The notes under the pieces are model-generated. The model did no database searches. It was not told the DNA's origin and was given only the letters and a program-made list of their open reading frames with translations. From assembly GCA_030039005.1 (NCBI GenBank), contig JASHQT010000492.1, positions 1 through 7,901 of the forward strand: a stretch of 7,901 nt of DNA. The letters run 5' to 3'. Numbering within the stretch: position 1 is the first letter of the stretch; every line of letters starts with the position of its first letter. Source of the stretch: Bryobacteraceae bacterium. GTDB taxonomy: Bacteria; Acidobacteriota; Terriglobia; Bryobacterales; Bryobacteraceae. This document shows positions 1 through 5,872 of the stretch, piece by piece. The translations under genes and the position numbers were made by a program.

Positions 1-725
1 CGGAACAGCTTGCCCAGCGGATCGAAATAGCGGTCCACCACGCGCTCTTTCAGCGGAATGATCCCGTTGTCGGTGATGGTGATGTTTTCCGGGCACACCT
101 TGGTGCAGCACTTGGTGATGTTGCAGTAGCCGATCCCGTGCTGATGGCGCAGATCCGGCAGCCGGTCTTCGGTATCGATCGGATTCATCTCCAACTGCGC
201 GTTGTAAATCAGGAAACGCGGCCCGATGAATTCGTCGAACAGTTGGTGATCCCGCAGCACGTGGCACACATCCTGGCACAGGAAGCATTCGATGCACTTG
301 CGGAACTCCTGCGGCCGGTCGACGTCGGCCTGCTGCATGCGCCAGGTGCCGTCGGGGGCGTCCGGCTTGCGCGGCTTCAGCTTCTTGATGGTCTTCTTTA
401 CCGCGAAATTCCAGGAGACGTCCGTCACCAGGTCCTTGATGAGCGGGAAAGTCTTCATCGGCTGGATGGTCACGGGCTGATCGAGCGGCAGCGTGTTCAG
501 CCGCGTCATGCACATCAGCTTCGGCATCCCGTTGATCTCGGCCGAACAGGACCCGCATTTGCCGGCCTTGCAATTCCAGCGCACCGCGAGATCGCTCGCC
601 TGCGAAGCTTGAATATGATGGACGGCGTCCAACACCACCATGCCTTCGGAGATCTCCGTCGCGTAATCCTGGAACTTGCCGCCCGATGCGTCGCCGCGCC
701 AGATGCGAAACGTTGCGTTTGCCAT
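1..725 (-). CDS. sdhB: Succinate dehydrogenase iron-sulfur subunit (partial, C-terminus beyond window)
   Basis: The iron-sulfur electron-wire subunit of complex II passes electrons from the flavoprotein FAD to the membrane quinone site on the cytoplasmic face. The visible 241 residues carry all expected cluster ligands. The N-terminal ferredoxin-type domain has C52, C57, C60 and C72 for [2Fe-2S] (CKAGKCGSC then C). The C-terminal domain has CIECFLCQDVC (C144, C147, C150, C154) and C201, C207 and C211 in CNITKCCTKVCP, for the [4Fe-4S] and [3Fe-4S] clusters. The spacing of the second set matches E. coli SdhB with a constant offset. The ATG lies 6 bases after the sdhA stop, so it is the third gene of the operon. 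The family is usually about 240-250 residues, so only a few residues are likely missing at the window edge. Fumarate reductase FrdB is the alternative name; aerobic Sdh is preferred from the gene order. Confidence 0.95.
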   Translation of the reverse strand, partial: MANATFRIWRGDASGGKFQDYATEISEGMVVLDAVHHIQASQASDLAVRWNCKAGKCGSCSAEINGMPKLMCMTRLNTLPLDQPVTIQPMKTFPLIKDLVTDVSWNFAVKKTIKKLKPRKPDAPDGTWRMQQADVDRPQEFRKCIECFLCQDVCHVLRDHQLFDEFIGPRFLIYNAQLEMNPIDTEDRLPDLRHQHGIGYCNITKCCTKVCPENITITDNGIIPLKERVVDRYFDPLGKLF

Positions 726-731
726 TCGTCC

Positions 732-2543
732 CTACTTCATTTCCTCGATAATCTGCTTCTGCTCATCGGTCAGCGGCGGCACCGGCTCGCGATCCACCCG
801 CATGGCGCCGTCGGATCCCTTGCTGATCACGAAATTGAACGCTGCGTAGGAAGGGTCCTTATCTGGATAATCGTCCCGGAAGTGCGCGCCGCGGCTTTCC
901 TTGCGATACAAACCGGCCAAAGCCACGGCTTCGGAAACGGTCAGTAAATTGTTCAGATCGAGCGCCGTGTGCCAGCCCGGATTGTATTCCCGGTTGCCGT
1001 CGATCCCCACCTTGGCCGCCCGCTCCTTCAGCTTTCGAATTTCATCCAACGCGCGCTCCAACTCTTCCTCGCGCCGCACGATACCCACCAGGTTCTGCAT
1101 CACATCCTGCAAATCGTACTGGACCTGGTAGGGATTCTCGCCCTGACGCCCGAACGCTTCGAGCGACTTGCGCGCTACTTCGTCTACCTGCGCCTGGTCG
1201 ATGTTTCCCGCGCCGTGGTCCTTCGCGTATTTGGCAGCGAACTCACCCGCGCGCTTGCCGAATACCAGCAGGTCCGAGAGCGAATTTCCGCCCAGGCGAT
1301 TGGCGCCGTGCAATCCCGCGCCGCATTCGCCCGCCGCGAACAACCCCTCCACATCCGACATCTGCGTATCGGAATTAACGCGGACGCCGCCCATCACGTA
1401 GTGCGTGGTCGGGCCGATCTCCATCGGCTCTTTGGTGATGTCGATGTCGCCGAGCTGCTTGAACTGGTGATACATGCTGGGCAGCTTCTTCTTGATGTGC
1501 TCGGCCGCGTTCGGCAGCTTTTCCTTGATCCAGGCGATGTCCAGGTACACGCCGCCGTGCGGGCTCCCGCGGCCTTCGCGCACTTCGCGCACGATGCAGC
1601 GCGCCACGTGATCGCGCGTCAGCAATTCCGGAGGACGCCGCGCGTTCTTGTCACCCTGCGTGTAGCGCCAGCCTTCGTCCGGCGTATCGGCGGTCTGGCT
1701 TTTGTAGTTCGCCGGAATATCGTCGAACATGAAACGCTTGCCTTCTTTGTTCAGCAGAATGCCGCCTTCGCCGCGCACGCCTTCGGTGACCAGAATGCCG
1801 CGCACGCTGGGCGGCCAAACCATCCCTGTCGGATGAAACTGCACGAACTCCATGCCGAGCAGCGTCGCGCCCGCGTGATACGCCAGCGAATGGCCGTCGC
1901 CGGTGTACTCCCAACTGTTGCTCGTGATCTTGTACGCGCGGCCGATGCCTCCGGTAGCCAGAACCACGGCCTTGGCATGAAACAGTTTGTAGCGCCCGCG
2001 TTCGCGGTCGTATCCGAACGCTCCCACCACGCGCCCCGCGTTCACTAGCAGCGTAATCACGGTGCACTCCATGTGAACGTCGATGCCCTGATGAATCCCG
2101 TGATCCTGCAACGTGCGGATCATTTCCAGGCCGGTGCGGTCGCCCACATGCGCCAGGCGCGGATACCTGTGACCGCCGAAGTTGCGCTGCAGAATTTTCC
2201 CGTCCGCGGTGCGATCGAACAGGGCGCCCCAGGCTTCCAGCTCCCGCACCCGCGCCGGAGCTTCCTTGGCGTGCAATTCGGCCATGCGCGAATAATTCAT
2301 GTACTGCCCGCCGCGCATCGTGTCGGCGAAATGCACGCGCCAGTTGTCGCGATCGTCCACGTTGCCCATGGACGCCGCCATGCCGCCTTCGGCCATCACC
2401 GTGTGCGCCTTGCCGAGCAGCGACTTCGTCACCACCCCCACCTTCACGCCGCCCGCCGACGCTTCGATGGCCGCGCGCAAACCCGCGCCGCCCGCGCCGA
2501 TCACCAGCACGTCGTGCTCGAACGTCTGATATTCCGCCGCCAT
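732..2543 (-). CDS. sdhA: Succinate dehydrogenase flavoprotein subunit
   Basis: This is the catalytic subunit, 603 residues, which oxidises succinate to fumarate with covalently bound FAD. The N-terminal dinucleotide-binding motif is GAGGAG (16-21). The FAD-linking histidine is H47 in KAHTVMAEGG. Active-site landmarks follow in order: FVQFHPTG (H237), TEGVRGEGG (R257), LTRD (R310), THYVMGG (H381) and the AGLHGANRLGGNSL FAD/substrate loop (R416). The C-terminal helical domain includes the usual NPGWH and SRGAHFRDDYP segments. Length is normal for the family. The ATG sits 1 base after the anchor stop codon, with GGAG about 11 bases upstream inside the anchor gene, so translational coupling is likely. 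There is no TAT-type leader, in line with a cytoplasmic-facing enzyme. FrdA is the only serious alternative, as the two cannot be separated by motif alone. Confidence 0.97.
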   Translation of the reverse strand: MAAEYQTFEHDVLVIGAGGAGLRAAIEASAGGVKVGVVTKSLLGKAHTVMAEGGMAASMGNVDDRDNWRVHFADTMRGGQYMNYSRMAELHAKEAPARVRELEAWGALFDRTADGKILQRNFGGHRYPRLAHVGDRTGLEMIRTLQDHGIHQGIDVHMECTVITLLVNAGRVVGAFGYDRERGRYKLFHAKAVVLATGGIGRAYKITSNSWEYTGDGHSLAYHAGATLLGMEFVQFHPTGMVWPPSVRGILVTEGVRGEGGILLNKEGKRFMFDDIPANYKSQTADTPDEGWRYTQGDKNARRPPELLTRDHVARCIVREVREGRGSPHGGVYLDIAWIKEKLPNAAEHIKKKLPSMYHQFKQLGDIDITKEPMEIGPTTHYVMGGVRVNSDTQMSDVEGLFAAGECGAGLHGANRLGGNSLSDLLVFGKRAGEFAAKYAKDHGAGNIDQAQVDEVARKSLEAFGRQGENPYQVQYDLQDVMQNLVGIVRREEELERALDEIRKLKERAAKVGIDGNREYNPGWHTALDLNNLLTVSEAVALAGLYRKESRGAHFRDDYPDKDPSYAAFNFVISKGSDGAMRVDREPVPPLTDEQKQIIEEMK

Positions 2544-2544
2544 T

Positions 2545-3327
2545 CTAGTGAATTCTCCAATCCGTCCAGATGCCCATCGAGCACATCCTTACGTACAGAT
2601 CGGAGAAGCCTACCCAGAACAGGCTCATCCAGGCGAACAGCATGTGGCGGCGATTCAGGCAGCTTACGCAACCGTAGATCTTCTTGCGCACCGGCCGTCG
2701 CGACAAAATGTCGAACATCCCGCCGGTAAGATGCCGCAGCGAGTGGCAACTGAACGTGTACAGACCCAACAGCACCACGTTCCCGAGCAGCACCAGCGTC
2801 CCCACGCCGATCCCGAATTTCCCGTCGAACCACAGCGCGTCCCAGAAATCATGCGACAGGAAAATCAGAAACAGCAGCGCGAAGTACAGAAAATAGCGGT
2901 GAATGTTTTGGATGATCAGCGGGAAGTAGCGTTCGCCGAGGTATGTCTTGCGCGGCTCGCCTACGGTGCAGTTGGGCGGATCGGCCCAGAAGGCTTTGTA
3001 GTACGCACCACGATAGTAGTAGCAAGTGATTCGGAAGCCGCCGGGAAAGATCAGAATGATCATTGCCACGGTCACGAAGGCGGGGATGAAGTCGGGCTTG
3101 GCTCCGAACCAGGAATGTTCGCCCGGACCGCCGAACAGCAGTGGCGAGTACAGGGGCGAAAGGTAGGGACCGAAGCTGTAGTGATTTCCCTGCCAGGCCG
3201 CCCAACCTGAATACACCAGAAACGCGCCCAATCCCAGGAACGTTAAAAGAGGATAAACCCACCAGGCGTCGCGGCGGGCCGTCTTTCCAAACCCGCCCCG
3301 TTGTAGAGGAACATCGACTGAGGACAT
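2545..3327 (-). CDS. Succinate dehydrogenase single-chain membrane anchor (Sdh1-type)
   Basis: This 260-residue membrane protein is encoded first in the sdh operon and anchors the SdhAB pair to the membrane, providing the quinone site. Hydrophobic helices are visible at about 24-45, 80-97, 145-160, 173-193 and 228-247, giving five spans. That resembles one-subunit anchors rather than the two short SdhC and SdhD chains. Its size, and the order anchor, flavoprotein, FeS subunit, match the mycobacterial Sdh1 operon (Rv0249c-Rv0247c). Conserved-looking Cys and His residues lie at or near helix ends: H143, H159, C194, H195, H199, C220, C223 (GCVSC), H228 and C249. These could bind heme or an FeS cluster; the sequence alone does not decide. 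The segment NCTVGEPRKTYLGERYFP (119-136) is a polar loop between helices two and three. No Shine-Dalgarno is seen upstream of the ATG, and no sdhD lies nearby. Function is firm from context; the cofactor is open. Confidence 0.9.
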   Translation of the reverse strand: MSSVDVPLQRGGFGKTARRDAWWVYPLLTFLGLGAFLVYSGWAAWQGNHYSFGPYLSPLYSPLLFGGPGEHSWFGAKPDFIPAFVTVAMIILIFPGGFRITCYYYRGAYYKAFWADPPNCTVGEPRKTYLGERYFPLIIQNIHRYFLYFALLFLIFLSHDFWDALWFDGKFGIGVGTLVLLGNVVLLGLYTFSCHSLRHLTGGMFDILSRRPVRKKIYGCVSCLNRRHMLFAWMSLFWVGFSDLYVRMCSMGIWTDWRIH

Positions 3328-3339
3328 GTCAGAATCGTC

Positions 3340-3369
3340 AGGCTAGCGAAATGCTGCCGAAAAAGTCAA
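3340..3369 (-). promoter_or_regulatory. Candidate sigma-70-type promoter of the sdh operon
   Basis: Reading the minus strand, TTGACT (3369-3364, five of six matches to TTGACA) is followed after 18 bases by TAGCCT (3345-3340, three of six matches to TATAAT). Only 12 bases separate the -10 from the anchor ATG at 3327, so a normal start site would give a leader of about 4-7 bases. That agrees with the lack of a ribosome binding site there. The -10 is weak, so this is a moderate call. Confidence 0.4.
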
Positions 3370-3396
3370 GCCTTCACAAGCAGATACGTTGATGCT

Positions 3397-3402
3397 GGAG
3401 GG
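3397..3402 (+). promoter_or_regulatory. Strong ribosome binding site of the small basic gene
   Basis: GGAGGG lies 6 bases before the ATG at 3409 and 3 bases before the ATG at 3406. The spacing favours the second of the two tandem ATG codons. It is one of the best Shine-Dalgarno matches in the window and is the main support that the following short frame is translated. Confidence 0.7.
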
Positions 3403-3408
3403 TATATG

Positions 3409-3579
3409 ATGAAAGGATCGGTGGCGAAAAAGAAGCGCAAGAGTTATGACGTACCCACCGAGATCCGCCGCTTGGCGCGCGAACGCGTCGGCGCCGTGCC
3501 TGCTCCTAGACTGATCGTCCCCAAAAAGCAGCGCAAAAAGCCCAAGCACAAGCGCCCGCCGGGCGAAGAAGCCGAATAG
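3409..3579 (+). CDS. Small highly basic protein, 56 residues, function unknown
   Basis: This short gene lies in the gap between the sdh anchor (divergent) and the Yip1-like gene (convergent, 6 bases between stop codons). It has a good GGAGGG site at ideal distance. About 70% of its codons end in G or C, as in the neighbouring genes, which supports real coding. The product has 11 Lys and 8 Arg in 56 residues against 6 acidic residues. A basic start (AKKKRK, 6-11) is followed by a probably helical stretch DVPTEIRRLARERVG (14-28), then a proline and lysine-rich tail (PKKQRKKPKHKRPP) and an acidic end (EEAE). There is no signal peptide, membrane helix or Cys pair. The charge suggests binding to RNA, DNA or the ribosome, but that is inference and I do not recognise the family. 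An ATG at 3406 would add one Met. Confidence 0.65.
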   Translation: MKGSVAKKKRKSYDVPTEIRRLARERVGAVPAPRLIVPKKQRKKPKHKRPPGEEAE

Positions 3580-3585
3580 GTCCCG

Positions 3586-4320
3586 TTAGCCCGGCTGCAG
3601 CATCCCCTGGACCATGCGCAGAATCAACGGCAGTAGCCACGCCGGCGTGAGTGCGAAGAACGCTTTGCCTTTCGACGTCTTGGCCAGGTAGGCCAGCGCG
3701 AACGTCAGCACCACCAGATACCAAATTTCGAAAATCGAAAAGAAATTCACCAGCGCAAACAGCGCGCCGTGAATGTTCTGCAGAAAAATATCCAACCCGA
3801 ACGGCGGCGTGAGCTGCTCCTGCGACGTGATCTCGTCTCCTTTGGCGTGGACCACGATGTACATCGCGATCGCCTGCAGCGAGGAGATGATCTGGCAGGC
3901 GGCCATCAGCGAGAACACGTCGCGGAACTTGGTTTTCAGACCGGCGATGGACGCCATGCCGCACACCAGCAGCGCGCCCACCAGAATCCCAATAATGATA
4001 ATCGGCGGTGTAAAAGCCGGCAGAAAGCCATAGATCGCGTGCACGATATTCCGCGCCCGCTCAGCCTGTTCGGGCGATGTGCCCTGCTGGCTCTGGGTCT
4101 GGCTCAGGCGCAGGTCGATGTATTGCATCGTAAACGGCAGCATGAGGTAGGCCGACACGCCATAGATGACGCAGACCACGATCAGGGGCCATAACCACGC
4201 CAGCGGCGCGGGTATGCGCCTGGCGGTAGCCTTTGGATCCACAAACACATTCAGCATGCCGACGATGCCGTCGCCCACGCTCAATTTCTGCTCTTCCACG
4301 CCCACTTTTTGCTGTTCCAC
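3586..4320 (-). CDS. Yip1-domain family multipass membrane protein
   Basis: The protein has 244 residues from the chosen GTG. After a polar N-terminus comes a short segment VGMLNVFVDPKATARRIPAP (about 20-39), typical of bacterial Yip1-domain proteins, where an amphipathic stretch with a DP motif precedes the first helix. Five hydrophobic spans follow at about 39-63, 104-128, 137-158, 183-213 and 222-236, with a polar Gln-rich loop at about 73-92. Bacterial members are inner-membrane proteins of unknown role; the eukaryotic Yip1 family acts in vesicle traffic, and that function should not be carried over. Start choice: the frame is open upstream to GTG codons at 4338 and 4335, but the GTG at 4320 is preferred. 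It has GGGAGG four bases ahead, while the upstream ones lie within a few bases of the probable transcription start. The gene stands alone, convergent with the small basic gene and divergent from a small membrane protein gene. Confidence 0.8.
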   Translation of the reverse strand: MEQQKVGVEEQKLSVGDGIVGMLNVFVDPKATARRIPAPLAWLWPLIVVCVIYGVSAYLMLPFTMQYIDLRLSQTQSQQGTSPEQAERARNIVHAIYGFLPAFTPPIIIIGILVGALLVCGMASIAGLKTKFRDVFSLMAACQIISSLQAIAMYIVVHAKGDEITSQEQLTPPFGLDIFLQNIHGALFALVNFFSIFEIWYLVVLTFALAYLAKTSKGKAFFALTPAWLLPLILRMVQGMLQPG

Positions 4321-4324
4321 AGGG

Positions 4325-4330
4325 CCTCCC
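4325..4330 (-). promoter_or_regulatory. Ribosome binding site deciding the Yip1-like gene start
   Basis: On the minus strand GGGAGG (4330-4325) precedes the GTG at 4320 by 4 bases, slightly short but usable. The in-frame GTG codons at 4338 and 4335 have no purine-rich site upstream. This motif would lie inside the coding region if either of those were used. Confidence 0.5.
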
Positions 4331-4352
4331 GTCACCACTCAGGTTTCAGAAG

Positions 4353-4358
4353 ATTATA
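4353..4358 (-). promoter_or_regulatory. Consensus -10 box (TATAAT) upstream of the Yip1-like gene
   Basis: A perfect TATAAT on the minus strand lies 33 bases upstream of the GTG at 4320. A start about 7 bases downstream would give a leader of roughly 25 bases that includes the GGGAGG site. No convincing -35 hexamer is seen 16-18 bases upstream, so an activator or another sigma factor may be involved, or the match may be chance in an AT-rich patch. Confidence 0.4.
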
Positions 4359-4391
4359 TACGTTTGTTGTATGCTGTGAGTTCGTAATCCG

Positions 4392-4577
4392 TTGCCACTG
4401 GCTCCCGATCCCCAGCACCCCACGCGTGGGCGCAAGTTCTATATGGCCATGGCGTGTTACGCCGCCCTCGCGATTGCCGCCGGATTCACCTTGGACGGCA
4501 AGTTCCGCTGGGTGGTGTGGATTTTCCTGGCCTGGTTCGCGATCCGGACTTTCATGGCCACCTTGCATCGACCTTAG
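4392..4577 (+). CDS. Putative small two-helix membrane protein
   Basis: This frame of up to 61 residues starts at TTG 4392; the first ATG in frame is 4443, which would give 44 residues. It has a polar, proline-rich head followed by two hydrophobic segments, about 17-33 and 39-56, separated by a short charged turn (LDGKFR). The C-terminus is RTFMATLHRP. The helix-turn-helix hairpin layout and G/C-ended codons look like a real small membrane protein. No ribosome binding site is seen before either start, and the codon-position signal is short. It is divergent from the Yip1-like gene, with about 70 bases between starts. I do not recognise a family. It may be a chance frame, so confidence is moderate. 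Confidence 0.45.
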   Translation: MPLAPDPQHPTRGRKFYMAMACYAALAIAAGFTLDGKFRWVVWIFLAWFAIRTFMATLHRP

Positions 4578-4663
4578 AGAATCCTCCTAGCCAACCTCTC
4601 CCGCTGGTACTGAAGATCCTGCAAAACCCGCCGATGAGAATCTCAGAGGCCGGAGTCGATGGA

Positions 4664-4730
4664 GTTCCATTTTGGAACGCGCGTACCATTTCGGCATCTC
4701 AATTGGCCAGTACGTTCCAGAACGAAATGG
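4664..4730. repeat. Interleaved inverted repeats (candidate operators or leader RNA structure)
   Basis: Four arms are visible. GTTCCA (4664-4669) and TGGAAC (4673-4678) form a perfect dyad around TTT. CGTTC and GAACG (4713-4717, 4720-4724) form a second dyad around CA. CCATTTCG (4686-4693) and CGAAATGG (4723-4730) form an 8-base inverted repeat with a 29-base interval. TGGAACG (4673-4679) also matches CGTTCCA (4713-4719) perfectly, and this pairing competes with both dyads. As DNA these could be two binding sites of a dimeric regulator, centred about 47 bases apart; as RNA they could be alternative helices. The choice between them is inference. Confidence 0.5.
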
Positions 4731-4946
4731 CAGCACGCGAATGGGCCTATAGTACCTTCGACCGATCCCGCTCACTGGACCGCACCGGCGCAATCGCATG
4801 TTGTTGAGTTTGGGGACCTACATAGTACGGAATACACGCGACTCCTGTACGGCACCGATCCATTTTCCCTTAGTCCTCCTATGGCGACAGGCTTGCACCT
4901 AGAGACGCGCCAGCCATGAGAAGTCAGTCTCCAACAACTAAGGCAA

Positions 4947-4951
4947 AAGGA
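4947..4951 (+). promoter_or_regulatory. Ribosome binding site deciding the sigma factor start
   Basis: AAGGA, extended upstream by two A residues, lies 6 bases before the ATG at 4958. The alternative in-frame ATG at 4916, 14 codons upstream, has no comparable site. The ATG at 4958 is therefore taken as the start. Confidence 0.7.
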
Positions 4952-4957
4952 CCCCTT

Positions 4958-5863
4958 ATGAAGACGCTTGCACTCAAGACCGCTACGCTCAAATCGCCTG
5001 TGGGCAAGACCTCCGCGCACACCAGCTCCGCACATAGCACCAACCTGCATAAAACCGCGGCGCATAAAACGGCTGTGCATAAGACGGCAGTGCATAAGAC
5101 GGCAGTGCATAAGATAAGGACAGCGCCCGTCAGCCAGGCCGCCAGAATGGCCCGCCGCGACCGCATCGTGCTGGAACACTTGCCGCTGGTGAAAGCCATC
5201 GCGGTGCGGGTGCACGAAAATCTGCCGGTGCACGTGGATTTGGACGATCTGGTGCACGCGGGCGTCCTGGGTCTGTTCGACGCCGCCAGCAAATTCAATC
5301 CCGATAAACAGGTTGCCTTCTCCAGCTACGCCAAGCATCGCATCAAGGGCGCCATTCTCGACAGCCTGCGCCAGCTCGATTGGGCTTCGCGCGATCTGCG
5401 CCGCCGCCACAAGCAGGTGGAAGCCGCCACGCGCGAGTTATCCGCGGAGTTGCAGCGCACGCCCACCGAGGCCGAAATCGCGCAGAAGCTGGGCGTCGAT
5501 GTAGAGCGTTGGCGTCAGATGATGGTGGACCTTCGCAGCGTCGGCCTGATCTCGGCCTCCTCCCGCACCGCCGAGCACGACGACCTCCCGGCTCCCGATT
5601 TTCCCAGCAAGCCCGAGACGCAGCCCGATAACATGTGCTCGCGCGAACAGATGCGGAGCGCGTTAGGCACCGCGATGAAGACGCTGCCGGAGCGCTATCA
5701 AAAGGTCGTTTTCCTGTACTACACCAACGAGATGACCATGAAGGAAATCGGCGGAATCCTGGGCATCAACGAAAGCCGCGTCTCCCAGATCCACAAATCC
5801 GCGCTGGAAAAGATGCAAGTGGTCCTGCAAGCCAACGGCATCGACTCCGTCCACGCCTTCTAA
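4958..5863 (+). CDS. FliA/WhiG-family (sigma-28-like) RNA polymerase sigma factor with repeat-bearing N-terminus
   Basis: This 301-residue sigma-70-superfamily protein directs RNA polymerase to a subset of promoters. Region 2 spans about 66-150: LPLVKAIAVRV (75-85), the core-binding DLDDLVHAGVLGLFDAASKF (94-113), then SSYAKHRIKGAILDSLRQLDW (122-142), the FliA/WhiG form of the -10 recognition segment. Region 3 lies at about 151-200 (RELSAELQRTPTEAEIAQKLG). Region 4 is at 241-290, with LPERYQKVVFLYYTNEMTMK and a helix-turn-helix ending in SRVSQIHKSALEKM for the -35 box. A 25-residue polar linker (203-227) separates regions 3 and 4. The first 60 residues are not part of the family fold: they are Lys/His/Thr/Ala-rich and hold a tandem HKTAV repeat at 31-52. 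The start was chosen by the AAGGA site; an ATG at 4916 would add 14 residues. No flagellar gene or anti-sigma gene is in view, so its regulon cannot be inferred here. Confidence 0.92.
   Translation: MKTLALKTATLKSPVGKTSAHTSSAHSTNLHKTAAHKTAVHKTAVHKTAVHKIRTAPVSQAARMARRDRIVLEHLPLVKAIAVRVHENLPVHVDLDDLVHAGVLGLFDAASKFNPDKQVAFSSYAKHRIKGAILDSLRQLDWASRDLRRRHKQVEAATRELSAELQRTPTEAEIAQKLGVDVERWRQMMVDLRSVGLISASSRTAEHDDLPAPDFPSKPETQPDNMCSREQMRSALGTAMKTLPERYQKVVFLYYTNEMTMKEIGGILGINESRVSQIHKSALEKMQVVLQANGIDSVHAF
5048..5115 (+). repeat. 15-base tandem repeat in the sigma gene (about 4.5 units)
   Basis: Units start at 5048, 5063, 5078, 5093 and 5108, the last being cut after 8 bases. The type unit is CATAAGACGGCAGTG. 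Units 3 and 4 are identical; unit 2 differs at two positions and unit 1 at more. The unit is a multiple of three and encodes His-Lys-Thr-Ala-(Val/Ala), so copy-number change would lengthen or shorten the protein without a frameshift. The gradient from diverged to identical units suggests recent duplication at the 3' end. Confidence 0.9.
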
Positions 5864-5872
5864 ATCCCTGTG

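Larger units (their letters stand above)
4578..4957. other. 380-base stretch without a convincing gene, with dyad symmetry
   Basis: This region between the small membrane protein candidate and the sigma factor holds no frame that I can support. The open frames here have no ribosome binding site and no recognisable motif. It looks less G/C-rich than its flanks. It contains an interleaved set of inverted repeats (4664-4730, listed separately), six GTAC tetramers, and a TATAGT at 4748-4753 that resembles a -10 box but lacks a -35 partner. It most likely carries the promoter, operators or a long leader of the downstream sigma gene. Confidence 0.55.

Noticed and set aside
138..947. Plus-strand open frame of 269 codons antisense to sdhB and the sdhA end
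   Set aside because: It is a shadow frame of sdhB, which carries complete FeS ligand sets; the composition is that of an antisense artefact.
969..2048. Long plus-strand open frame (359 codons) antisense to sdhA
   Set aside because: It lies fully opposite a clear sdhA with all active-site motifs. Its Arg/His/Ala-rich composition is what the reverse strand of a G/C-ended gene produces. No motif or ribosome binding site supports it.
3343..3549. Minus-strand open frame of 68 codons overlapping the small basic gene
   Set aside because: It spans the sdh promoter region and is opposite a better-supported frame with a strong ribosome binding site.
4659..4919. Open frame of 86 codons in the gap before the sigma gene
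   Set aside because: It has no ribosome binding site, runs through the inverted repeats, has mixed codon use and matches no family I know. Noncoding regulatory sequence is more likely.
4916..4957. ATG at 4916 as the sigma factor start
   Set aside because: The ATG at 4958 has AAGGA at 6-base spacing; the upstream ATG lacks a comparable site. It remains possible but is less likely.
5048..5115. CRISPR-like array
   Set aside because: The units are 15 bases and directly adjacent, with no spacers, and lie in frame inside a coding gene.
4772..5410. Minus-strand open frame of 212 codons with repeated LMHCR units
   Set aside because: The repeat is only the reverse translation of the 15-base tandem repeat in the sigma gene; the frame is a shadow.
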